Source of the DNA: Bacteroidales bacterium
Lineage (GTDB): Bacteria > Bacteroidota > Bacteroidia > Bacteroidales > UBA4417
NCBI GenBank assembly: GCA_016707705.1
Contig: JADJHD010000023.1
Location: forward strand, 33,041-97,040
DNA: 64,000 nucleotides
Direction of reading: 5' to 3'
Part shown: in pieces, positions 33,290 to 41,931 of the stretch
Layout of the letters: every line of letters starts with the position of its first letter
Position numbering within the stretch: position 1 is the first letter of the stretch
Notes under the pieces: generated by a model
Database searches by the model: none
The model's input: the letters and a program-made list of their open reading frames with translations, nothing else
Told to the model about the DNA's origin: nothing
Position numbers and translations under genes: made by a program

Positions 33290-34714
33290 ATGGTATTCAG
33301 CAGCAGCATTTTCATACTTTATTTCCTCCCTGCCTTCCTGCTGATCTATTACTTCCTGCCCGGTAAACTCAAGAACTATTTTACCCTTTTTGCATCTGTC
33401 CTCTTCTATTCCTGGGGGGCGCCAAAGTTTATTTTTGTTATACTCGGCACCACTTTTATCGATTTTCACCTTGTTCAGTGGATGTCCTCCACCAAAACAA
33501 CCCTGCATCGAAGATTGATGCTTACATTGTCGGTTTCGATAAATCTCGGACTCCTATTCTATTTCAAGTATTCAAACTTCTTTGTCGAGAATGTGAATAC
33601 TGTCCTCTCAGTCTTTGGAATGACCGGGGTTCACTGGACAAAGCTCGTGCTGCCAATCGGTATCTCCTTCTATACCTTCGAAACCATTACCTATGTAGTG
33701 GATGTGTACCGCAAGATCCACAAACCACTCAAGAATTTCTGGGATTTTCAGTTGTACATCATCTTATTTCCCAAACTGATAGCCGGTCCTATCATCCGCT
33801 ATCACCAGCTTGCCGACCAGATTGTCGACCGCTCAGCCAATGAAACCATTGATGATAAACTAATTGGATTCTACCGTTTTGTCATCGGACTAGCCAAAAA
33901 GGTGATTATTGCCAATCATATGGGGCAGCAGGCGGATGCGATCTTCGCCCTTGATTACCACAACCTCAGCAGTTTCACCGCCTGGATCGGGATTCTGGCC
34001 TACACCTTCCAGATTTACTTCGATTTCTCAGGATACTCGGATATGGCCATTGGTATCGCCCGAATGATTGGCTTCAAGTTCCCCGAAAACTTCGACAACC
34101 CCTATATCTCCCAAAGCATTTCCGAGTTCTGGCGCCGCTGGCATATCAGTCTGGGTTCCTGGATGAGAAATTATCTCTATATCCCTCTCGGTGGTAACCG
34201 TGTAGCCTCAAAGAGCCGGCTCTACCTCAACCTCTGGCTTGTATTTCTTGCCTCCGGACTATGGCATGGCGCCTCCTGGAGCTTTGTGATCTGGGGTGCC
34301 TATCATGGAATGTTCCTCGTACTGGAAAGAATCTTCCTGCTGGATGTCTACAAAAAACTCGGTACATTCATCAGCACTGCCATCACATTCCTGGTGGTAA
34401 TTATCGGTTGGGTCTTCTTCAGGATTGAACATCTGAACGACGCATTCCTGTTTATCGGCAGGATGTTTTCCTTCGAAGGCGGACTCAGTATTACCCTGTT
34501 CAAGGGAGTTTACTTCTACTTCGGTTTGGCTGCTATTTTCGCATTCTTCGTCTATACCCGTTTCGGACAAAGCATTCAGGATTCGGTCTACTTCAATACC
34601 TATACCACCCGCAGGCATCTGGCTATCTCGTTGATTGCTGCTTTCCTGCTGATCATCTGCGTTAGCTCCATTACTGCCTTTGGCTTTAATCCATTCATTT
34701 ATTTCAGGTTCTAG
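33290..34714 (+). CDS. MBOAT family O-acyltransferase (AlgI/DltB/PatA type)
   Basis: The 474-residue polytopic protein has the MBOAT signature: 'LFPKLIAGPIIRYHQL', 'YFDFSGYSDMAIGIARMIGF', 'ISEFWRRWHISLGSWMRNYLYIPLGGNR' and the catalytic His326 in 'SGLWHGASW'. Family members pass acyl groups from the cytoplasm to acceptors outside the membrane. AlgI does this for alginate acetylation together with an SGNH partner. Here the partner follows 2 nt downstream (34717). The likely role is O-acetylation of the surface glycan built by the neighbouring glycosyltransferases. Confidence 0.94.
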   Translation: MVFSSSIFILYFLPAFLLIYYFLPGKLKNYFTLFASVLFYSWGAPKFIFVILGTTFIDFHLVQWMSSTKTTLHRRLMLTLSVSINLGLLFYFKYSNFFVENVNTVLSVFGMTGVHWTKLVLPIGISFYTFETITYVVDVYRKIHKPLKNFWDFQLYIILFPKLIAGPIIRYHQLADQIVDRSANETIDDKLIGFYRFVIGLAKKVIIANHMGQQADAIFALDYHNLSSFTAWIGILAYTFQIYFDFSGYSDMAIGIARMIGFKFPENFDNPYISQSISEFWRRWHISLGSWMRNYLYIPLGGNRVASKSRLYLNLWLVFLASGLWHGASWSFVIWGAYHGMFLVLERIFLLDVYKKLGTFISTAITFLVVIIGWVFFRIEHLNDAFLFIGRMFSFEGGLSITLFKGVYFYFGLAAIFAFFVYTRFGQSIQDSVYFNTYTTRRHLAISLIAAFLLIICVSSITAFGFNPFIYFRF

Positions 34715-34716
34715 GA

Positions 34717-36027
34717 ATGAAAACAACCAGGTATATATTGTTCGCCCTGCTGATGCTGCTGCTTGTATTGCCGGCAGTGCAGCAGTATTCGGGCTTTATA
34801 CCTGAAAAACCCCTGAATGGAGCCATTACCATACCAACCAAGCCTGCCCTCAGCTGGAAATCATGGTTTGATGCCTCTTTTCAGGAACAGTATGACGATT
34901 TCCTCGAACAAGGCATCGGATTCAGACCTACACTCATCAGGATTAACAACCAGATCGCCTTCACTCTATTCGATACAGCCCTTGCAAACGGAGTAATCAT
35001 AGGGAAGAATAACTATCTCTATGAAATCAATTATATCAAGGCCTTTGAAGGGACTGATTTAGTATCTGCCGACAGTATTCAGCATCAGGTGGAAAAAGCC
35101 AGATTCCTGCAAGATGAAATGAGTAAAATGGGCAAGCATTTCCTGATTGTGCTGGCACCCGGAAAAGGAACTTACTACCCCGAATTCATTCCTGAGAAAT
35201 ACAGGAATCCCAATAAGAAACTCACCAATTATCAGATTTACTCAACCAAACTTAAGGAGTCCGGCATAAACTTCATCGATTTCAATAACTGGTTTGTTAA
35301 GATGAAGGATACTACCTCCTACCCTCTCTATTCCAAAACCGGGATTCACTGGTCAGTTTACGGTGTTTCACTTGCCGTCGATTCCCTGCTGAAATACATG
35401 GAGAAAGCCAGCGGTAAGGATATGGTTGATTTTGGATGGGATGGACTCGAGTTCTCAAATTATCCCAAGGAAACTGATAATGATATAGCCGATGGGATGA
35501 ATATCCTCTTCCCGATCCGAACCGAAAGAATGGCCTATCCCCGCAATCGTTTCACTGATCAGCCGGATAAGTACCGGCCGAATGTGATTGCCGTTGGCGA
35601 CAGCTATTACTGGAATATCATGGGATCGGGAATTTCTGCCAGACTCTTTGCTGAAAACAACTTCTGGTACTACAACAAGGAAGCCTTCAACCCCTCATGG
35701 GAAGGCGCAAAACAGGTCAGCTCACTCAATATCATCGACGAAATCAACCGTCAGGATTTTGTAATTCTCCTTTGCACCGACGCGAACCTCCCCAAATTTG
35801 CATTCGGCTTCCTGGACGATTACTACAAGGCAACCCATAAAAGCATAACAGCCCCTCCCCTCGACAAGGAAAGAGAGAAACGGATCCTGGAAATCATGAC
35901 TGCGATTCGTGACTCGAAAGACTGGGCAGATCAGATCAGGGTGAAAGCTAAAAACAAGGGAATAGGCTTCGAAGAAATGCTCAGGCTTGATGCTGAATGG
36001 GTTTACGAACAGCAGAAATCCAAATAA
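34717..36027 (+). CDS. AlgJ/AlgX-like SGNH-type acyltransferase
   Basis: The 436-residue protein has an N-terminal membrane anchor (MKTTRYILFALLMLLLVLPA) and a periplasmic domain. 'FLIVLAPGKGTYYPEFIP' and 'SGINFIDFNNWF' are typical of the AlgX/AlgJ group. The nucleophile block is 'VIAVGDSYYW' with Ser296, and 'KTGIHWSVYG' carries His211. The Asp expected two residues before this His in DxHW-type AlgX enzymes is Gly209 here, which may alter catalysis or reflect a subfamily. It should receive acyl groups moved by the adjacent MBOAT protein and attach them to a glycan. Its C-terminal tail of about 45 residues is shared with the GT-C protein at 23129-24739. Confidence 0.85.
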   Translation: MKTTRYILFALLMLLLVLPAVQQYSGFIPEKPLNGAITIPTKPALSWKSWFDASFQEQYDDFLEQGIGFRPTLIRINNQIAFTLFDTALANGVIIGKNNYLYEINYIKAFEGTDLVSADSIQHQVEKARFLQDEMSKMGKHFLIVLAPGKGTYYPEFIPEKYRNPNKKLTNYQIYSTKLKESGINFIDFNNWFVKMKDTTSYPLYSKTGIHWSVYGVSLAVDSLLKYMEKASGKDMVDFGWDGLEFSNYPKETDNDIADGMNILFPIRTERMAYPRNRFTDQPDKYRPNVIAVGDSYYWNIMGSGISARLFAENNFWYYNKEAFNPSWEGAKQVSSLNIIDEINRQDFVILLCTDANLPKFAFGFLDDYYKATHKSITAPPLDKEREKRILEIMTAIRDSKDWADQIRVKAKNKGIGFEEMLRLDAEWVYEQQKSK

Positions 36028-36074
36028 CACCCCCTCTCAGGGAATTCATCAAAACATTAATTCAAACTACAAGA

Positions 36075-38120
36075 ATGCGGAAAATCCTCACGTACGGACT
36101 GTTGTTAATCCTGCCGCTGCTTTTCCTGCTGCTGGGACTCGGGTTCCATCGCGCGAACTATAGCGCTGACCCTGAATATGCCTACCTGCTGAATGGGTTG
36201 AATGTTGCACGCTTCAAGCATACCGGACATTACGATCATCCTGGCTCCACCACCCAGATGTGGAATGCTGCCATTTTACGCGTAACCCATCTTGTTGCTC
36301 AGGTTGAAGATGACGACCTTACTGCGGATGTTCTTAAAAACCCTGATTACTACATTGGAATACTTATCTCCTCCGGTATATGGCTGAATGCCTTGCTGTT
36401 CATACTGCTGGGATTCCTGGCATACAAGCTGCTGAAGGATATTTTATCGGCGCTATTTCTGCAAGCCGCGCCCTTTCTTTCAAGCAGCATTCCTGAACAG
36501 GTCTGGACCAAGCTCTCACCGGAACCAATGTTGGTGGTGGCTACCAGCCTCTTTATCATTTGCCTGCTCTTCTATATCACCTCCGAACACAGGAAAAATT
36601 TCAAATTCCCCGTCCTGCTTGCCTTGGCAGTTGGGTTCGGACTGGCAACCAAGGTTACCTTTGCACCTATAGCTATTCTGGGTTTCCTGGTAATCAGTGG
36701 TTTCAGGAATAAGATCATATATTCCATTTCTGTCATTCCGGCCTTTGTGCTCTTTACAATGCCGGCCTGGGCAGCCTATAAGCTGATGTTCCGCTGGTTC
36801 CTTGGACTTGGAACTCACACCGGTGTTTATGGGCAGGGTAAATCGGGGTTCCTTGATCCCACTGAATACATTCATAATCTTGGAACCATTGTGAGCAGGA
36901 ATATTTTCTTTTCCGTCACCATTGCTGCACTTTTCCTGGTTTCTGTTACTGTCCTGATCCTGAAATCAGTCAAAAAAACATCTGCAGATAAATCCCTGAA
37001 CTGGTATATCGCCTCAGTCATGATTGCCCAGATCAGCGGCATCCTGTTGATTGCCAAGCATTACCACATGAATTACTACCTGTTGCCGGTACTTTCACTC
37101 TCAGGACTGGGATGGCTATTTATCTGGATGAAGATCAGGCCTCTGGAGGGTTCGTCCTCTTTCCTCCCCAAATTGATCGGAATTCTTCTTTTATGCGGAA
37201 TGCTGGTATCAGCCTGGTCAAACAAGGCCCCACTCAAACTGGCTGATTATTACTACGATCAGACAAATATCGAATACGACAGTGTTAAGAATCTGGTAAA
37301 GGAGAAATACGCCGGATACACTGTTATTGATTACTATCCCTATTCCATCGACAAGATGAACGCCCTGCGCTGGGGTAATGTATATTCCAGACAACTTTAT
37401 ACCGAAAACATAGCTAAGATCTATCCTGACCAACTCTTTTATGATGTTTATGCCGGATCCTTCTTCAATTGGGATAAGCCCATAGCCGCATCAGATATGC
37501 TGAAGAAATATGGCAATAAACTGATCATTACCGGGGGACAGATCAATGAAGTCTTCATGAAATCCATCACTGACAAAGGACTCCGACTGGAACCCCTGAT
37601 GATTGGCAGGACTCAGGCTATCTATCTGGTGGATTCTACCTCTTCATTCTTCAGGCAATCTGACGAAAGCTCTGCTTTATCAAAATATTGTTTCTCCATG
37701 GACAGCCTCTCAGCTGATAAGCAGTTCTTTGTTGCCGGAAATGAGAAAATCCCGGTGGAAGGAAAGCGAAACGACAAGGAAGCCTATTCCGGAAAATGCT
37801 CTGCAATGCTTTCAGCAACTGATGTTTATGCCATTCCCTACAGGATCACCAATGTGAAGGAAGGCGAAAAGTATATGCTAACTGTCTGGAAAAAGGGCGA
37901 CCTGAAGGAAACCTACCTGGTAGCCGCAGCCGACAATGCAGGACAATTCTACCTTCAATCCACCGATCCAATTGAAGATGCTGGCAATGGCTGGGTAAAA
38001 GTTGGTTTTACCTTTACAGTCCCGGCAAATCTCAGTACTCCTGCTATCAAGGTGTATGTCTGGAATAATAGTGGAAAGCCGGTTTATTTCGATGACCTTT
38101 GCATTTCACGCATAAAGTGA
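36075..38120 (+). CDS. GT-C-like membrane glycosyltransferase with C-terminal beta-sandwich domain
   Basis: The 681-residue protein has about 10-11 helices in the first 450 residues. The first periplasmic loop reads 'FHRANYSADPEYAYLLNGLN', with Asp32 and Glu34 in the position of the GT-C catalytic acid. 'KLSPEPMLV' and 'FGLATKVTFAPIA' are shared with its downstream neighbour. After a periplasmic domain, residues about 540-681 form a beta-rich unit ('CSAMLSATDVYAIPYRI', 'GNGWVKVGFTFTVPANLS', 'KPVYFDDLCISRI') that looks like a CBM4/jelly-roll carbohydrate-binding module. The ATG at 36075 begins the first helix; an in-frame start at 35997 lies inside the AlgJ-like gene and is less likely. It probably adds sugars to a surface glycan. 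Confidence 0.72.
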   Translation: MRKILTYGLLLILPLLFLLLGLGFHRANYSADPEYAYLLNGLNVARFKHTGHYDHPGSTTQMWNAAILRVTHLVAQVEDDDLTADVLKNPDYYIGILISSGIWLNALLFILLGFLAYKLLKDILSALFLQAAPFLSSSIPEQVWTKLSPEPMLVVATSLFIICLLFYITSEHRKNFKFPVLLALAVGFGLATKVTFAPIAILGFLVISGFRNKIIYSISVIPAFVLFTMPAWAAYKLMFRWFLGLGTHTGVYGQGKSGFLDPTEYIHNLGTIVSRNIFFSVTIAALFLVSVTVLILKSVKKTSADKSLNWYIASVMIAQISGILLIAKHYHMNYYLLPVLSLSGLGWLFIWMKIRPLEGSSSFLPKLIGILLLCGMLVSAWSNKAPLKLADYYYDQTNIEYDSVKNLVKEKYAGYTVIDYYPYSIDKMNALRWGNVYSRQLYTENIAKIYPDQLFYDVYAGSFFNWDKPIAASDMLKKYGNKLIITGGQINEVFMKSITDKGLRLEPLMIGRTQAIYLVDSTSSFFRQSDESSALSKYCFSMDSLSADKQFFVAGNEKIPVEGKRNDKEAYSGKCSAMLSATDVYAIPYRITNVKEGEKYMLTVWKKGDLKETYLVAAADNAGQFYLQSTDPIEDAGNGWVKVGFTFTVPANLSTPAIKVYVWNNSGKPVYFDDLCISRIK

Positions 38121-38148
38121 AAATCTCAGGAAAAGTAATATAGTCCAG

Positions 38149-39780
38149 ATGACCGATAAGGAACAAATCAGCACTCAGCCCGGAAAAAGGCGCGACGGTA
38201 TGAAGCCGGCCGGATTGCTGCTTTTGATCCTGCCCATTCTTTTTCTTTATCAAGGGTTTAATTTTCACCGGACCACCTACTCCAATGACCCTGAATATGC
38301 CTACCTGCTGAACGGTCTCAATATCAGCCGCGGACAGTTCGTGGGACATGCCGAAAATCCAGGCACCACCGTTCAATGGATCAGTGCGGCAGTAATTACA
38401 GCTCATTACTGGACGGCAGGCGATACCAAGCTCAGCATGCAGGAAGATGTGCTCCGAAATCCGGATGCCTATATCCAATCCATTCATCTGGTTCTGATGT
38501 GCTTGATTGCCTTCCTGATGGCAGGTACAGGTTTTGTGCTGATAAGTGCGACAAATCAGGCATGGCCCGGAATTCTGCTGCAACTGGGGATTTTCTCTTC
38601 TGCCAACTTACTTGAACATGCCTTTACGAAAGTATCGCCGGAGCCTGTTCTGATAATGATTACCCTCATTTTTGCAACAATGCTGGTCTTTCAGTATAGC
38701 AGCGGTGAGGAATCCAATAAGAAATTTGCATTCCGGATGGCTTTGGTATCTGCTCTCGGACTGGCAACAAAGGCAACCTTTCTCCCCTTGCTTTTCATTC
38801 CATTGTTTATCCTTCCGGGAAAGCAACTCAGGATTCATTTCCTGAAATGGATGGTTATCCTGTTCTTCATCATAACATTGCCTGCAATCACACAGTACCC
38901 GCATATGGCCAAATGGTTCGTGCAGTTGTTTGTGCATACCGGAACCTACGGACAAGGAGCAATTGGTGTACTTTCTCCAACCCAATACCTGTCAGATCTC
39001 TGGAGAATAATCATGGCCAATCCTGTTTTGATCCTTTCAGCCTTTAGTTCTATTGCATTTTACCTCTGGAAAAGAAAAGCAAACAGCACTGAGGTTCCGG
39101 AGAACTTTAATTCAGGACTCAGGCTACTGCTGGCGATTTCTGTTTCCGAAATTCTGGCTATCCTGATGGTTGCTAAGCATTACCACGCAAACCATTATCT
39201 TATTCCGGTGAATGCATTGGTCGGGATGAACTGGATTTTAATTTCAATACTTCTGCAGCAACAGAATCTTGTTCCTCAGATGCTGAAAAGAATTATTCCC
39301 TACATCTTCATTGCAGGACTGCTAATCGCTTCAATACTAACCATAAAGCCTCTGAAACTGGCTGATTATGGTTACAGAATTACCAATGAAGAGTACGATA
39401 AGGTAATTGCTCCAATACAAGATAAATATCCGGATTATACCATTGCCTGGTATTATCCCACTTCCATCAATAAATACTCCGGATTGCGCTGGGGGAACGT
39501 TTATGCCCGCGACAAGCAGCTGGAAATGCTGAATAAAATTTATCCGGGAACCTATTTCTTTGATCAGCGCTATATGTGCTTTATGAAATGGGAAACCCGA
39601 ATCGACTCCAGACTGCTGAATACCGCCTCAAATGGTAAGATTCTGATTGCCGGAGGGCCACTCGATTCGCAGGAGCTGAATAAAATGCAAAAGTCCGGAA
39701 TCAGCCTTATTCCGGTATATATTGGCAGGGCACAAGTGATCTATAAGGTAGATATTTCAAATTCCACCATTTTCCGGTAA
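38149..39780 (+). CDS. GT-C-like membrane glycosyltransferase, paralogue of the preceding gene
   Basis: The 543-residue protein is clearly homologous to the upstream protein: 'FHRTTYSNDPEYAYLLNGLN' (Asp47, Glu49), 'NPGTTVQWISAAV', 'KVSPEPVLIM', 'LGLATKATFLPLL', 'FVHTGTYGQGAIG', 'AKHYHANHYLIPV' and 'LKLADYGYRITNEEYD'. It lacks the C-terminal beta-sandwich domain. The two arose by tandem duplication and then lost or gained the binding module. It lies 28 nt after the first copy in the same operon. Its stop codon TAA forms the start of a -7 box for the next gene. Confidence 0.75.
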   Translation: MTDKEQISTQPGKRRDGMKPAGLLLLILPILFLYQGFNFHRTTYSNDPEYAYLLNGLNISRGQFVGHAENPGTTVQWISAAVITAHYWTAGDTKLSMQEDVLRNPDAYIQSIHLVLMCLIAFLMAGTGFVLISATNQAWPGILLQLGIFSSANLLEHAFTKVSPEPVLIMITLIFATMLVFQYSSGEESNKKFAFRMALVSALGLATKATFLPLLFIPLFILPGKQLRIHFLKWMVILFFIITLPAITQYPHMAKWFVQLFVHTGTYGQGAIGVLSPTQYLSDLWRIIMANPVLILSAFSSIAFYLWKRKANSTEVPENFNSGLRLLLAISVSEILAILMVAKHYHANHYLIPVNALVGMNWILISILLQQQNLVPQMLKRIIPYIFIAGLLIASILTIKPLKLADYGYRITNEEYDKVIAPIQDKYPDYTIAWYYPTSINKYSGLRWGNVYARDKQLEMLNKIYPGTYFFDQRYMCFMKWETRIDSRLLNTASNGKILIAGGPLDSQELNKMQKSGISLIPVYIGRAQVIYKVDISNSTIFR

Positions 39781-39785
39781 TTTTG
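39778..39785 (+). promoter_or_regulatory. -7 box overlapping the stop codon of the second GT-C gene
   Basis: TAATTTTG (39778-39785) matches TAnnTTTG, and the TAA at 39778-39780 is the stop of the upstream gene. The start of the GT2 gene (39830) lies about 40 nt downstream. Same layout as at 19045. Confidence 0.45.
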
Positions 39786-39829
39786 CCCCGGTTTTGCAAT
39801 TCATCAGGACCGACTCAACAAACATAAGA

Positions 39830-40591
39830 ATGATCAACGGTAAAAAGATTATCATCGTACTTCCAGCTTACAATGCCGAACAGACACTGGAAAAAACCTA
39901 TGCTGAAATTCCCTTCGACATTGTAGACGAAGTGGTTCTGGTTGATGACCAAAGCCGCGACAATACCGTTGAAAAAGCCAAAGCCCTGGGCATTAACCAT
40001 GTAATCAGGCATGAGAAAAATTTTGGCTATGGCGATAATCAGAAGACCTGCTACGATAAGGCCCTCAGTCTTGGCAGCGATATTGTAATCATGCTCCACC
40101 CCGACTATCAGTACACTCCTTTGCTCATTCACAGCATGGCTTACCTGATTGCCAAAGATGTTTACCCTGTTGTGCTTGGTTCCCGCATTCTGGGAAATGG
40201 TGCTTTGAAGGGAGGAATGCCCATGGTTAAATATATCGCCAATCGCGGATTAACCCTGATCCAGAATATATTGGTGAACCAGAAGCTTTCCGAATACCAT
40301 ACCGGTTACCGTGCCTTCTCACGTGAGGTTCTGCAGTCCATTGACTATCATAAAAACAGTGATGATTTTGTATTCGATAACCAGATGATGTCACAGATCA
40401 TCTATGCCGGTTTTCCGATTGCAGAGATCACCTGTCCGACCAAATATTTCAAGGAAGCCTCCTCCATAAATCTCAGCAGAAGCACGGTTTATGCTCTGGG
40501 TGTGCTCCGTACATCCCTCGATCATTTCCTGAACAAGATGGGACTTAAAAAGTCGGCTCGGTATCAGAAACCAGCCGCTATCAAACAATAA
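39830..40591 (+). CDS. Soluble family 2 glycosyltransferase (DPM1-like)
   Basis: The 253-residue protein has 'IIIVLPAYNAEQTLEKTY', 'EVVLVDDQSRDNTVEKA', 'IVIMLHPDYQYTPLL' (HPDYQY at the DxD site, a variant found in this subgroup) and 'EYHTGYRAFSREVL'. No membrane helix is seen. The group makes polyprenyl-phosphate sugars or transfers sugars to lipid-linked intermediates, so it may supply the two GT-C enzymes upstream. The ATG at 39830 was preferred over a TTG at 39794 because it gives a normal N-terminus. It is the last gene of the locus, followed 38 nt later by a housekeeping methyltransferase gene. Confidence 0.85.
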   Translation: MINGKKIIIVLPAYNAEQTLEKTYAEIPFDIVDEVVLVDDQSRDNTVEKAKALGINHVIRHEKNFGYGDNQKTCYDKALSLGSDIVIMLHPDYQYTPLLIHSMAYLIAKDVYPVVLGSRILGNGALKGGMPMVKYIANRGLTLIQNILVNQKLSEYHTGYRAFSREVLQSIDYHKNSDDFVFDNQMMSQIIYAGFPIAEITCPTKYFKEASSINLSRSTVYALGVLRTSLDHFLNKMGLKKSARYQKPAAIKQ

Positions 40592-40629
40592 CCGTAGAAA
40601 TTATTGTCTGATTCAAAGAGGCCGTCCCG

Positions 40630-41388
40630 ATGTCAGTCATTTTTATCCTGGTCAATCCTGCAGTCCCTGCAAATGTCGGAGCAGCCGCCCGAGCTATCAA
40701 TACAATGGGTTTCAAGGAACTGCGGCTTGTCAATCCCTGCGATCACCTGTCGAAGGAAGCCAAAATGCTTGCCCATGCTTCCCATGACATTCTTGAAAAT
40801 GCCAAAGTATTCAATTCCCTGAAGGACGCCCTGCAAGATATCGATTTTGTGATTGGAACCACCGCCCGCCGAAGAACAGTAAGAAATCGCTTCGTACTAC
40901 TCAACCAATTGCCGGAAATCATTCGTTCAAAGGGAGATACCATTCATCAAACAGCCATTGTATTTGGCAGTGAGGAAAGCGGACTCAGCAATGAGGATGC
41001 CGCCCTCTGCCATATTTTGAGTACTGTCCCCATGGCCATCAAATACCCCTCCCTGAATCTCTCACAGGCAGTGATGGTTTATGCCTACGAACTCTCTGAA
41101 CTCGCCGGAAAAAAGACCCGCAAGAAGTCCAAGAAAGCCAACACAGAAAACTGGAAAGCCCTTCAATCCAAATCCGAGCTTCTCCTCCACAACCTCCAAA
41201 TCACCCCCGAAAATCCCATCCATTCCAAGCTTATCGAACGCCTCGCCCTCCTCGGGGAAGATGATATTTCACTGCTGCATGTGATAAGCGGTAAGGTATT
41301 GGGTAAACTTTCCTACTTGGGACGGGGGATGATGGATTGGACTTGGCCTGGAGACCTGGACAATGGGATTGGGACGGATTTATATTGA
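40630..41388 (+). CDS. trmJ: SPOUT-family RNA 2'-O-methyltransferase (TrmJ-like)
   Basis: The 252-residue protein has SpoU motifs in order: 'VNPAVPANVGAAARAINTMGF', 'FVIGTTARRRTVRN', 'IVFGSEESGLSNEDAALC' and 'PSLNLSQAVMVYAYEL'. The trefoil-knotted SAM-binding fold is therefore complete. The sequence fits the TrmJ subgroup (2'-O-methylation of tRNA position 32) better than TrmH or RlmB, as it has the VNPxxPxNVGAAAR opening and a C-terminal helical extension. The last ten or so residues (WTWPGDLDNGIGTDLY) are variable. It stands alone between the glycan locus and a 540-nt gene-free stretch. Confidence 0.82.
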   Translation: MSVIFILVNPAVPANVGAAARAINTMGFKELRLVNPCDHLSKEAKMLAHASHDILENAKVFNSLKDALQDIDFVIGTTARRRTVRNRFVLLNQLPEIIRSKGDTIHQTAIVFGSEESGLSNEDAALCHILSTVPMAIKYPSLNLSQAVMVYAYELSELAGKKTRKKSKKANTENWKALQSKSELLLHNLQITPENPIHSKLIERLALLGEDDISLLHVISGKVLGKLSYLGRGMMDWTWPGDLDNGIGTDLY

Positions 41389-41904
41389 TGGTTGTGAGTA
41401 GTTAGTTTGACCTGGGACTTTGATGATCAATGCTGGGGTTTGGCTTAATCGGAGACCTGGGGGCGATTGTTGAATCTTGGTGTCAGAATGTATCAGGAAC
41501 ATTAGCACTTAGAGGGGCTGTGGGCCTAAATTGGGGATTGCTGGTTAGGGAAAGGATTAGTATGGTTATGGACGGAGCCTATGAATAAAATCTCTGGCTG
41601 GAAATGTTGCAGAGTCTAGATTTCCCCATTTTTCTAGAGAATCTGAACCCTTTTAAAAAGCACAATCTCCAACTGCTCATCATATTTAAATAACCAGTCA
41701 CCAACCGTTGAACCAATTCCCAAATCCGCATCCCGAAATCCAAAATCCTCATCACTCACTTCCTGTCCTCAAACCCCCGTTTATGCCCCATTCTTCCAGT
41801 CTCCCCCCAGTGTCCCTTCCCATTGTCCCCCAGTCCGATGTCCCCAGTCCCATCCCCACCCTCAACCCCTCTCGTCAAACCAAGCAAGGCTTCCCAATAA
41901 TTCT
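41389..41904. other. Gene-free, strand-asymmetric spacer
   Basis: No coding potential is seen on either strand. The left part (41390-41560) is G-rich on the plus strand ('GGGACTTTGATG', 'GGAGACCTGGGGG'), and the right part (41700-41880) is C-rich ('AAACCCCCG', 'CTCCCCCCAGTG', 'GTCCCCAGTCCC'). GGACAATGGGA at 41358-41368, inside the end of the previous gene, is repeated inverted at 41818-41828. CCGAAATCC-type units resemble the tandem at 8495-8536. Confidence 0.5.
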
Positions 41905-41912
41905 TACCTTTG
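41905..41912 (+). promoter_or_regulatory. -7 box upstream of nadB
   Basis: TACCTTTG followed by C (41905-41913) matches TAnnTTTGC and lies 20 nt before the ATG at 41932. Confidence 0.5.
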
Positions 41913-41931
41913 CATCAAATAAGGACGGAGT

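Noticed and set aside
34259..34726. 155-residue open frame on the minus strand inside the MBOAT gene
   Set aside because: It lies antisense to a well-supported MBOAT gene, is of unusual composition, and has no promoter or family pattern.
38047..38583. 178-residue open frame on the minus strand in the GT-C region
   Set aside because: It overlaps the start of the second GT-C gene and the end of the first; both plus-strand proteins show clear paralogous conservation.
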